From Candidatus Nomurabacteria bacterium (GTDB lineage: Bacteria > Patescibacteriota > Minisyncoccia > Phycocordibacterales > UBA5272), in NCBI GenBank assembly GCA_003518045.1, contig DOZK01000023.1, positions 1-27,360 of the forward strand: 27,360 nt of DNA, in the 5' to 3' direction. Below are positions 7,959 through 14,115 of the stretch, piece by piece. The position numbers were made by a program, and so were the translations under genes. The notes beneath the pieces are model-generated. The model ran no database searches, had not been told where the DNA came from, and saw only the letters and a program-made list of their open reading frames with translations. The first letter of the stretch is position 1; every line of letters begins with the position of its first letter.

Positions 7959-9068
7959 ATGCCTCCAGTAAATCCAAATCCAATACACGATACGACAATA
8001 CCGAACCCACCATTCGGTGAGCCGGGACATCGCCCGATAATTCAGCGTGGCGCAGGACGAGTGAATGTGAATGAACGCAAAATAATAAATGGTGGTACGG
8101 CGGACGTTGTACAACTCTGGCCGATAAAACATAAATTTGCATGGGATGCGTATAATGTGGCGAATGCAAATCACTGGCTTCCAACAGAAATAAGTATGCA
8201 GTCAGACATCGAGCAATGGAGATCACAAACTGTTTTGTCAGACGATGAGCGTCATGCTTTCAAAACTGTTCTTGGATTTTTCACAACAGCAGATTCTATC
8301 GCTGCGAATAATTTAGTGTTGGCATTCTATAAACATATAACTTCACCTGAGGCACGTTTATATTTACTTCGTCAGGCTTATGAAGAAGCAGTGCATACTC
8401 ATGCATATCAATATATGGTGGAATCTTTAGGACTTGAAGGAACGGAGATTTATAATATGTATCGTGAAGTTGATGCGATTTATAATAAAGAAGAATTTAT
8501 TCTTACCTTTAACACAGGAATATTTGATGACCATTTCAAGACGGGGACTTTTGAAAGTGATCAAAAGTTTCTAGAAAATATGTGTGTATTTTCGCTTATT
8601 CTTGAAGGTATTTTCTTTTATTCATCTTTTGCTGTTATTTTTGGATTTCAGCGACAGGGGAAATTGGTTGGTTCTGCGGAACAAATTCAATACATTATGC
8701 GTGATGAAAGTAATCATATGAATTTCGGTATTGATATGATAAATACAATTAAAGAAGAACAACCAGAATTGTGGACTCCAGAATTTGTAACACGTATTAC
8801 AAATTTAATTAAAAAAGCAGTGAAGCTTGAATATGAATTCGCAGTGAATGTATTTCCTACAGGTATTTTTGGTTTGAATGCTGAAGGTTTCAAGCAATAT
8901 ATTGAACATATTGCAGATAGGCGTTTAGCGCGTGTGGGAATTGACCAGGTTTACGGATCTCCTAATCCATTTCCATGGATGAGCGAGGCGGTGGATTTGA
9001 ATAAGGAGAAAAACTTCTTCGAGACTAGGGTTACTGAGTATAAGACTGGCGGCACCTTGTCGTGGTAA
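7959..9068 (+). CDS. nrdB: Class I ribonucleoside-diphosphate reductase, beta subunit
   Basis: NrdB houses the metal and tyrosyl-radical cofactor that starts catalysis in NrdA. All six metal ligands can be placed: D112, E143 and H146 (EAVH), E216 (ILEGIFF), E250 and H253 (RDESNH). The intervals between D112 and E143 and between E216 and E250 are the same as in E. coli R2 (31 and 34). Y150 sits where the radical tyrosine Y122 sits in E. coli (EAVHTHAY), so this is a tyrosine-bearing R2 and not the Phe-bearing Chlamydia type. The first 45 residues are Pro/Asn/Gly-rich and probably flexible. The length of 369 is normal. The stop codon lies in the loop of a 7-bp hairpin (GTCGTGG/CCACGAC, 9058-9075). 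It is probably co-transcribed with nrdA. Confidence 0.97.
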   Translation: MPPVNPNPIHDTTIPNPPFGEPGHRPIIQRGAGRVNVNERKIINGGTADVVQLWPIKHKFAWDAYNVANANHWLPTEISMQSDIEQWRSQTVLSDDERHAFKTVLGFFTTADSIAANNLVLAFYKHITSPEARLYLLRQAYEEAVHTHAYQYMVESLGLEGTEIYNMYREVDAIYNKEEFILTFNTGIFDDHFKTGTFESDQKFLENMCVFSLILEGIFFYSSFAVIFGFQRQGKLVGSAEQIQYIMRDESNHMNFGIDMINTIKEEQPELWTPEFVTRITNLIKKAVKLEYEFAVNVFPTGIFGLNAEGFKQYIEHIADRRLARVGIDQVYGSPNPFPWMSEAVDLNKEKNFFETRVTEYKTGGTLSW

Positions 9069-9075
9069 ACCACGA

Positions 9076-9116
9076 CCGCAGACTTACGCAGAACGAACGC
9101 AGAAGGTCGCAGAAAA
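9076..9116. repeat. Short-period CGCAGA repeat after nrdB
   Basis: CGCAGA recurs four times at about 10-12 nt spacing directly after the nrdB stop. This is another family of the short-period gap repeats seen throughout the window. The rest of the gap to 9230 holds a partial relative of the palindrome at 11100-11237 (9143-9172, reverse orientation) and AT-rich sequence. Confidence 0.55.
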
Positions 9117-9142
9117 ATACAATGCATATATACGTCTTCTCG

Positions 9143-9172
9143 AAAAATTCCTAGGCTCCTCGCACTGCATCC
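9143..9172 (-). repeat. Partial, decayed relative of the 11100-11237 palindromic element
   Basis: Read on the minus strand it starts GGATGCAG, then CGAGG, AGGAA and TTTTT in the same order as 11139-11168. The match needs small gaps, so homology is probable but not certain. Confidence 0.35.
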
Positions 9173-9257
9173 AATTTCTTTAGAAAAGAGTAAGCTTCTA
9201 TTTTTAAGTTGTAGTTATATGTTAAAATATTAAAATAATTAAAAATTAATAATTAAG

Positions 9258-9282
9258 AACCCGCCTTGCCGGCGAGGCAGGC
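9258..9282. repeat. Palindromic repeat (CCCGCCTTGC/GGCGAGGCAGG type), copy 2
   Basis: Nearly identical to 104-129, with one base changed. It lies just upstream of the FKBP gene, inside its likely leader. Confidence 0.7.
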
Positions 9283-9300
9283 TAAAAATTTACTGAAAGT

Positions 9301-9831
9301 ATGAAATCAACAAATATTGGAATTATAATTGTGGTTGTGCTGGTAGCTGGGGGAATGTTATTTACATTTATGAATAATAAAGGAAAGTCTGAAGTTAAAG
9401 GAGCTTACGCGGAAGCTAGTTCAGAAACAAAAGAGGAAACAATTACACAAAATAAAGCAACAACAACTATGGCAACATCAACACCAATTGCACCATTAAC
9501 AGACCTTCAAATGAAAGATGAGGTTGTTGGAACTGGCGCTACAGCCAAGAAAGGAGATAGTGTGACTGTTCAATATGTAGGAGCTTTAACTAATGGTAAG
9601 ATTTTTGACGCATCTAAGAATCGTGGAGATGCAGGATTTGAATTTGTTATTGGAGCTGGGAAAGTTATAAAAGGATGGGATATGGGTGTAGAGGGAATGA
9701 AGGTTGGTGGCAAGAGATTATTGGCGATACCAGCTTCACTTGGATATGGATCACAAGAAATGGGCAATGGAGCTATTCCAGCAAACTCAGATTTGATTTT
9801 TGAAGTGGAATTGATAAAAGTAGGTAAATAG
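9301..9831 (+). CDS. Membrane-anchored FKBP-type peptidyl-prolyl isomerase
   Basis: It catalyses cis-trans isomerisation of Xaa-Pro bonds and probably assists folding outside the membrane. Residues 6-25 form one hydrophobic segment (IGIIIVVVLVAGGMLFTFM) and act as an uncleaved anchor or signal; no lipobox cysteine is present. Residues 30-68 are a Thr/Ala/Glu-rich linker. The FKBP domain spans about 70-175 with the hallmark pieces VTVQYVGAL, GKIFDAS, FVIGAGKVIKGWDMGVEGM, GGKR, SLGYGS and IPANSDLIFEVELIKV; the aromatic and Asp pocket residues are kept. The 176-residue length fits a single-domain extracytoplasmic FKBP. It stands alone with a strong hairpin terminator 25 nt downstream. No clear Shine-Dalgarno is present; the start is fixed by the hydrophobic segment. 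Confidence 0.93.
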   Translation: MKSTNIGIIIVVVLVAGGMLFTFMNNKGKSEVKGAYAEASSETKEETITQNKATTTMATSTPIAPLTDLQMKDEVVGTGATAKKGDSVTVQYVGALTNGKIFDASKNRGDAGFEFVIGAGKVIKGWDMGVEGMKVGGKRLLAIPASLGYGSQEMGNGAIPANSDLIFEVELIKVGK

Positions 9832-9855
9832 TCGAAAGTCTATAAAGTCAAAAGT
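9830..9855. repeat. AAAGTC short-period repeat after the FKBP gene
   Basis: Degenerate units (AGTCGAAAG, TCTATAAAG, TCAAAAG) start at the stop codon, as at the end of uvrA. Confidence 0.5.
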
Positions 9856-9856
9856 A

Positions 9857-9889
9857 AATACAGGTGGCCACGAAGTGGCCACCTGTATT
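9857..9889 (+). terminator. Strong 15-bp hairpin after the FKBP gene
   Basis: AATACAGGTGGCCAC, a GAA loop and the exact complement form a perfect 15-bp stem. The following bases (GCATTTCCTTTG) are only modestly T-rich. It is the likely transcription end for the FKBP gene and could work on both strands. Confidence 0.7.
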
Positions 9890-9898
9890 GCATTTCCT

Positions 9899-9930
9899 TT
9901 GAAAATTGGAAATTGCAAAATTGAAAATTA
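9899..9930. repeat. AATTGAAAATT-type short repeat
   Basis: Degenerate units of GAAAATTG, GAAATTG and AAAATTG, in reverse orientation relative to the tract at 83-105. Confidence 0.45.
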
Positions 9931-9989
9931 ATTTGGGAGTAAAAATCCTATTTGTTAGCTATGGACTGTAAGCAGTTAGATATCCTTGC

Positions 9990-9995
9990 TATACT
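9990..9995 (+). promoter_or_regulatory. -10-like TATACT, 6 nt before the ATP-grasp gene
   Basis: TATACT ends 6 nt before the ATG at 10002, and no ribosome-binding site can fit between. This fits leaderless transcription. The -35 region is not convincing. Confidence 0.55.
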
Positions 9996-10001
9996 AAAAC
10001 C

Positions 10002-10940
10002 ATGACTCCTCCCTCAACTATTCCCTACACCATCGCGGTAATTCGTGGTGGGAAAGTTAATACCAGTCAATCTCTCAAAGATGGTAAAGATATATTGGTA
10101 TCTTTAACTGGAATTGGATACACGCCACTTGATATTTTGGTTGATACAGATGGTAGTTGGACAATGAAAGGTAGACCGACAGATGCTCACTATGTCTTTA
10201 CTATTGCAGAGTCTGTGGTTGATACAACACAAGATGTGGAAGCACCATGGCGAGAGCTTGCAAAAAAAATGTGGATACCACTTTTACTTTCTCACGACGA
10301 CTCTGTAACTTTAGATAGAGAAGATATGTATAGACTATTCCGTCAGCATGGATTACCAACTCCAAAAACTTTAGTTGTGAGAGCAAATACTGAAACACCT
10401 AGAGAAACTTTTAGAGAACTTTGGCAGACTTTTCATACTCCACTTATGGTGAGACCACTTAAAAAAGATAAAGAAAATGAATCAGTTTTAATTCGTAAGT
10501 ATGCAGACTTAGAAAATGTTTTAGCAGATTATCATAATAATAATTTGGACGTGCATATTTTTACATACAAACCTACACGAACTTTGTCCGTTGCCGTTCT
10601 TCCAAATTTTAGAGGGCAGAAATTATATACACCACTTGCTGTAGAAACTTTTTCACCGGTTACTGCACTTCCAAGAAAAGACCATCCAATGCGCGCAGTT
10701 TTTAAAGCAGGGGAAAAGGAGAATGATGCCATACGCAAGGCAGCGGAATCCGCATATCAGTCATTGGGCATTAACGGACATGCATCAATTGATATGATTC
10801 CTTATAAAGATGGTTATATGGTCATTAATGTTGATTTAAAGCCCTCATTATCAAAAGATGGACGATTTGCCCAGTCATTAGCCACAACAGGGGTAGACGT
10901 TGGGCAATATGTGCACTCACTGGTTTCTAAGGACTTCTAG
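10002..10940 (+). CDS. Divergent D-alanine-D-alanine-ligase-like ATP-grasp protein
   Basis: The 312-residue length and layout match Ddl: an N-terminal domain with IAVIRGGKVNTSQSLKDG (residues 12-29), a central ATP-grasp part with LMVRP and a C-terminal GHASID...INVDLKPSLS segment. Ddl joins two D-alanines for peptidoglycan, using ATP. Key catalytic positions differ here: where E. coli DdlB has R255, D257, E270 and N272, this protein has S262, D264, N276 and D278, and the ExNTxPGxT loop reads NVDLKPSLS. The signature arginine that stabilises the transition state and the usual Mg-binding Glu are therefore missing or exchanged. It may use another substrate, act as a non-canonical ligase, or be a pseudoenzyme beside a true Ddl elsewhere. 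It has its own leaderless-type promoter. ATP-grasp membership is fairly sure from overall shape; the substrate is not. Confidence 0.7.
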   Translation: MTPPSTIPYTIAVIRGGKVNTSQSLKDGKDILVSLTGIGYTPLDILVDTDGSWTMKGRPTDAHYVFTIAESVVDTTQDVEAPWRELAKKMWIPLLLSHDDSVTLDREDMYRLFRQHGLPTPKTLVVRANTETPRETFRELWQTFHTPLMVRPLKKDKENESVLIRKYADLENVLADYHNNNLDVHIFTYKPTRTLSVAVLPNFRGQKLYTPLAVETFSPVTALPRKDHPMRAVFKAGEKENDAIRKAAESAYQSLGINGHASIDMIPYKDGYMVINVDLKPSLSKDGRFAQSLATTGVDVGQYVHSLVSKDF

Positions 10941-10958
10941 TATGTGTATTTGTATCAC

Positions 10959-10995
10959 TTTATGGACTTTACAGACTTTAAGGACTTTATAGACT
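10959..10995. repeat. GACTTTA short-period repeat
   Basis: The complement of the AAAGTC family: TGGACTTTA, CAGACTTTA, AGGACTTTA, TAGACT. It lies between the ATP-grasp gene and the small ORF at 11002 and supplies that ORF's TATAGA. Confidence 0.6.
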
Positions 10996-11001
10996 AACAT
11001 C

Positions 11002-11085
11002 ATGACTGAACGAGATAAAAAATTAATTTCCCTGATACTCGGCCTTCCAATAATTATTGCAATTATTTTCTATTTCCTGAGATAG
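11002..11085 (+). CDS. Possible 27-residue membrane peptide
   Basis: ATG to TAG encodes a charged start (MTERDKK) followed by one hydrophobic stretch (LISLILGLPIIIAIIFYFL) and a final Arg. This is the classical form of a small single-span membrane protein with the N terminus inside. TATAGA ends 8 nt before the ATG, as in the leaderless genes, although that hexamer belongs to a repeat. It could be chance, since it is short and in an AT-rich gap. Confidence 0.35.
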   Translation: MTERDKKLISLILGLPIIIAIIFYFLR

Positions 11086-11099
11086 GATTTTTGTTTGTA

Positions 11100-11237
11100 T
11101 AAGACGATAGATGCGAAGTATTTCTAGTTTTTTTATAAGGATGCAGAGACGAGGCGCAGGAAATTTTTGCGACTAAGGCGTACACATAGTACGACGCATG
11201 GAGCAAAAATTTTCTGCAACAAAGCAGATGCGTCTTA
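11100..11237. repeat. Long imperfect palindrome, probable dispersed element or structured RNA
   Basis: Nested pairings are visible: outer TAAGACG (11100-11106) with CGTCTTA (11231-11237); a 15-bp main stem, 11156-11170 with 11203-11217 (one G-U); and an inner GCGTAC/GTACG stem around 11178-11197. No open frame spans it. A decayed partial relative lies at 9143-9172. The fold could be a MITE-like element or a non-coding RNA. Confidence 0.5.
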
Positions 11238-11240
11238 GGC

Positions 11241-11284
11241 AAAACAAAAGTCGCCCCTCTGGTAAGTATGGCGACTCTTGTTTT
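11241..11284 (-). terminator. Strong bidirectional terminator hairpin
   Basis: The 15-bp arms at 11241-11255 and 11270-11284 surround a 14-nt loop. On the minus strand all positions pair (one G-U) and the 3' arm ends in TTTTGTTTT; on the plus strand there is one A-C mismatch. It best serves a minus-strand transcript coming from 11285-11552 and also closes plus-strand readthrough. Confidence 0.75.
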
Positions 11285-11552
11285 GTCTTAATTATTTTTT
11301 AAATAAGTTCGACGTCTTTGTTTGATGCGTTGCGGTTGCTTCTTAGGCTTCCGTTTTTATTGTTAGCAATTCTTCTAAAACTTTTACAAACTTCAGAATA
11401 TGTTACTTCCAGTTGTTTGAAGCCGCATCTGCTTTTTTATCGGCATAGATTCAATTGGTTTATAAGCCCAACTTTATCTCATAGACTTCAAGAACATTTG
11501 ATTGTCCTTTCCTGGTACTAAAAGCTGATAATGAAACAACTGTCTACTAATT
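11285..11552 (-). other. Possible minus-strand non-coding RNA or decayed gene
   Basis: About 270 nt lie between a promoter-like pair (TTGAGT at 11575-11580, 16 nt, TACACT at 11553-11558, minus strand) and the terminator at 11241-11284. There is no long reading frame. AGGAAAGGAC precedes an ATG whose frame closes after seven codons, and a separate frame ends in a 40-odd residue open tail (LEVTYSEVCKSF to NKDVELI) just before the terminator. Both a structured RNA and a frameshifted small gene fit. tmRNA and RNase P RNA were checked for by eye and not matched. A Leu-rich frame on the plus strand at 11318-11521 (TTG start) looks like a by-product. Confidence 0.25.
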
Positions 11553-11688
11553 AGTGTATCAGACCACAAGTTATACTCAAGTGTTTGAAAGGGAGTTATT
11601 CACATGTTTAGATTTCATATAAAATCATGATAAATATAAAGGCTTCTAGAATGGTCTATTCCTAGGGAAGAATAAGTAAAAAATTTTT

Positions 11689-11716
11689 AGTTTTTAATTT
11701 TTAGTTTTTATTGAAA
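11689..11716. repeat. TTTTTAGTTTTTAATTTTTAG short-period AT repeat
   Basis: Degenerate 9-10 nt units of T5-AG/AA, the complement of the AAAAATTA family. The stretch 11553-11890 otherwise holds the promoter-like pair described above, this tract, the palindrome at 11736-11799 and another AT tract; no gene was seen. Confidence 0.5.
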
Positions 11717-11735
11717 TACAAAATTTATATTTTGT

Positions 11736-11799
11736 GTGTCATCCTGATGAAAATCAAGATCCAGTGTCCACTGGATTCCAAATCAAGTTTGGAATGACA
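11736..11799. repeat. Composite dispersed palindromic repeat
   Basis: TGTGTCATCCTGATG followed by GATCCAGTGTCC, then CTGGATTCC with a TCCAAA/TTTGGA hairpin ending GGAATGACAT. The left half is the complement of 2941-2974; the right half equals the end of 13969-13998. It shows that two hairpin modules are combined differently at each site. Confidence 0.7.
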
Positions 11800-11857
11800 T
11801 GCGGCACAGTTTGTAATTAAAAGTAAATTTAAGTTAAAAGAATTGTATGTTTAAATA

Positions 11858-11884
11858 AAAATTAAAAACTAGAAATTAAAAATT
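11858..11884. repeat. AAAAATTAAAAACTAGAAATTA short-period AT repeat
   Basis: Same family as 7922-7951, immediately downstream (minus-strand sense) of the pseudouridine synthase stop. Confidence 0.5.
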
Positions 11885-11890
11885 GTGTAC

Positions 11891-12580
11891 TCACTCTATT
11901 CCGCAATCTTTCAATAAAATATCTTTTTGTTTCTGACTTAATATATGTGGTGAGCCTGCTTTTAATCCATGTGATACGAAAGACATAATGCGAACACGCT
12001 TAAGGGATAACACAGTTAAGTTAAGAGCATTTAACATTCTACGAATTTCATGCTTTTTTCCTTCAGTGATAACAATACGAATACTGCGACCTTCTCCATA
12101 TATATGAACACTTTTAACAGGGGAATATGTGGCCTCTTGAGTTTTTATTCCACGCTTAAGTAGTGTAACAACTCGAGGTGTTGTCTTCTCACGCACTTGT
12201 ACCTCATACTCTTTTTCCCTTGCATGTATTGGGTGAAGCACAGCATCAACTACACGATAATCATTTGTATAAAGAAGTAGCCCTTCACTTTCTTTGTCTA
12301 ATCTACCAACTGGTTCGCAACCAGGAAGTCCGGCTACACGCCCAGTAACTTCTCCTCTTGGTTTGTAATAGAGGGCATAAGTTAAAGGAGTTTCTATTTT
12401 TTTAAATGAGATAGTGTCGCCATCATTTACTTTATCTCCAAGGATAGCAGTTTTATCATTTATTGTGACTAGTCCATTTTTAATAAGCTCATCAGCATTT
12501 CTTCTTGAAACGACACCACTTGTACTTAAATATTTATTCAGTCGTGTTACTCCGTCTGTTTTTACTTTTATTGTTTTCAT
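11891..12580 (-). CDS. Pseudouridine synthase of the RsuA/RluB/E/F family
   Basis: It converts selected uridines in rRNA to pseudouridine. An S4 RNA-binding domain covers about residues 13-60 (TRLNKYLSTSGVVSRRNADELI). The catalytic motif is GRLDKESEGLLLYT with the nucleophilic aspartate D95. Later family marks are KEYEV and ITEGKKHEIRRMLNALNLTVLSLKRVRI. The length of 229 suits RsuA/RluB-type enzymes; which rRNA position is modified cannot be told. The start is 18 nt after the MFS stop, with an A-rich, Shine-Dalgarno-free leader, so the two genes are likely co-transcribed. It is one of only two genes here ending in TGA. Confidence 0.93.
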   Translation of the reverse strand: MKTIKVKTDGVTRLNKYLSTSGVVSRRNADELIKNGLVTINDKTAILGDKVNDGDTISFKKIETPLTYALYYKPRGEVTGRVAGLPGCEPVGRLDKESEGLLLYTNDYRVVDAVLHPIHAREKEYEVQVREKTTPRVVTLLKRGIKTQEATYSPVKSVHIYGEGRSIRIVITEGKKHEIRRMLNALNLTVLSLKRVRIMSFVSHGLKAGSPHILSQKQKDILLKDCGIE

Positions 12581-12598
12581 TTTTTTTATTATTAGTTT

Positions 12599-13768
12599 TT
12601 AACGAGTATCACGAATAGGTAATATATATAAAATACTAAATAGCGTTGCAGAGCCAAGAGCTATAAATATAATTTGCGGATAAGTCGCAAGTAGCGGACT
12701 TATAAAAATTCCGAAGCCCCCAACTATAATAACTGCAACACTACGAGTATTACTAAATAGTGCAGTTAATGAAGTATCCTCGGCTGATATTTTTTTAAAA
12801 TAATAAGCATAAGTCATTGTCTCAACACAAGCAGCACCTATGCGAGAAAATAAAAGTATTGCAATCCAAAGTATTACGTTCGGTGTACTTACTATCACCA
12901 TTAAAAATAGTGAAATTGAAACAATAATTAAACCTAATACCATAAGTTCTTTTTCTCCAATTTTTACATCCGCCAACCAACCAAGCTCATAAGGCAGTAT
13001 TACAAAAGGTAAAAGTGCAAAAGGTAATATTATAGATAAATATACGACAAGTGGTATACCAATTGATGCTAAATATATTGGAGAATAAATAACCATCACA
13101 GCATAAAAACATTCAAGCATGAACGAGGCAATGAGTGCACCCTTCAAATCTTTATTTCTCCAAGCACGGTGAAAAGCTTCAACCATATCTACACTATGAT
13201 AAGCTGGCTCTTTCATGTGTTTTAAATATTGGTGTAAGAAAAATAAAAATGGAACAAGCGTTGCAGTCGCAACCATATAAAGTGCGGCGAATGATCCTCT
13301 TGTTAAAACAAGACCACCAATAATCGGGGATATAAGTATTCCAAGGTTAAGAAGTACCAAAAATATTCCTCTAATACTTCCAGTCTCAGCCTGTTTACTA
13401 AATGTCTCCACGAAAACATTTATACATATATATAATAGTGTTTGTAGACAAAAATGTACGACAAAAAATAATCCAACTAATATTGGATTTTTTGTTAATG
13501 CAAACGCTGTCATTATTATCATTTCAGCAATGACAAGCATCATTGTGAAAGTGTAGGTGTGGAACTTTTTTATATATTTTGCAACATGAATTGAAGCTAA
13601 TAATGTAACTAGACTTGCAATTACATAGAGTGAAGATATAGTTGAGGAACCAAAATATACATGCAAATACGTTGATGTCGCGTATAGTGGTATGCCATAG
13701 TGAAAGGCATATAATATAGTCATCAAGAATGTCGCAAGGAGGAGTTTGTTACGGGTTATGGCTAGCAT
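12599..13768 (-). CDS. Major facilitator superfamily transporter
   Basis: A polytopic inner-membrane protein with about twelve hydrophobic segments in two halves split by a charged loop (LKHMKEPAYHSVDMVEAFHRAWRNKD). The layout is that of MFS carriers; the substrate cannot be told. I place the start at 13768 (MLAITRNKLLLATF, 389 residues). The frame stays open to 13858, but those 30 extra codons consist of the gap repeats (GAATATT and CAGTGAGCAGT types) and would precede the promoter. A TATAAC ends 7 nt before the 13768 ATG and a TATACT lies 12 nt before it. The pseudouridine synthase follows after 18 nt. Family assignment rests on hydrophobicity pattern and general resemblance, without a signature motif. 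Confidence 0.8.
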   Translation of the reverse strand: MLAITRNKLLLATFLMTILYAFHYGIPLYATSTYLHVYFGSSTISSLYVIASLVTLLASIHVAKYIKKFHTYTFTMMLVIAEMIIMTAFALTKNPILVGLFFVVHFCLQTLLYICINVFVETFSKQAETGSIRGIFLVLLNLGILISPIIGGLVLTRGSFAALYMVATATLVPFLFFLHQYLKHMKEPAYHSVDMVEAFHRAWRNKDLKGALIASFMLECFYAVMVIYSPIYLASIGIPLVVYLSIILPFALLPFVILPYELGWLADVKIGEKELMVLGLIIVSISLFLMVIVSTPNVILWIAILLFSRIGAACVETMTYAYYFKKISAEDTSLTALFSNTRSVAVIIVGGFGIFISPLLATYPQIIFIALGSATLFSILYILPIRDTR

Positions 13769-13775
13769 GGAGATA

Positions 13776-13787
13776 GTTATAGTATAC
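13776..13787 (-). promoter_or_regulatory. -10-like TATACT/TATAAC before the MFS gene
   Basis: On the minus strand TATACTATAAC runs up to 7 nt from the ATG at 13768, another leaderless-type spacing. Part of it overlaps the gap repeat that follows upstream. Confidence 0.4.
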
Positions 13788-13880
13788 AGTGAGCAGTAAG
13801 TGGTGACCAGTGGAGGGCAATATTCAATGAAACAATATTCAATAATCAATGAAGACACAGACTAGGAATATTTAATGAAG
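13782..13880. repeat. Compound short-period repeats upstream of the MFS gene
   Basis: First a CAGTG-AGCAGTAAGTGG-TGACCAGTGG tract (13782-13818), whose complement resembles the tract inside dnaE at 19106-19140. Then CAATATTCAATGAAACAATATTCAATAATC (13818-13850) and a looser continuation to 13880. The second part recurs at 14056-14090 and 18255-18335. Confidence 0.55.
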
Positions 13881-13931
13881 TAATATTGTTAATCAAATAA
13901 TGCCATTTCTAATTAGCTTATCTGAGTGCTA

Positions 13932-13998
13932 GTCATTCCAACGAAAGTTGGAATCCAGTGTCCAGAACCTGGATTCCAAATCAAGTTTGGAATGACAC
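13932..13998. repeat. Composite dispersed palindromic repeat
   Basis: GTCATTCCAAC-GAAA-GTTGGAATCCAGTGTCCAG, then CTGGATTCCAAATC-AAG-TTTGGAATGACAC. The left module equals that at 2897-2929 and the right one that at 11770-11799. It lies between the MFS gene and RNase J. Confidence 0.7.
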
Positions 13999-14055
13999 AA
14001 ATTCCATCGAGTGGGCTTAATTAAAATTTGGTATAAAGTTTGTTATTTTGTTTAA

Positions 14056-14115
14056 ATATTGGATATTGCTTCATTGAATATTTATTTATATTTTCCACCA
14101 CCCACCATCCACTTT
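14056..14115. repeat. TATTGGATATTGCTTCATTGAATATT repeat and CCACC-CATCCAC tract
   Basis: The first part belongs to the ATTGAATATTGTTTCATTGAATATT family (13818-13858, 18255-18335). The second is a CCACCACCCACCATCCACTT tract that abuts the RNase J stop codon region. Confidence 0.45.

Noticed and set aside
11318..11521. 67-codon Leu-rich plus-strand frame with a TTG start
   Set aside because: Composition is that of a shadow frame, it has no ribosome site, and its start lies just after a terminator hairpin.
11285..11552. tmRNA or RNase P RNA
   Set aside because: TTCGACG at 11308-11314 and AGGAAAGGAC on the minus strand resemble parts of these RNAs, but the acceptor stem, CCA end, Ala-tag and the P4 partner motifs are missing.
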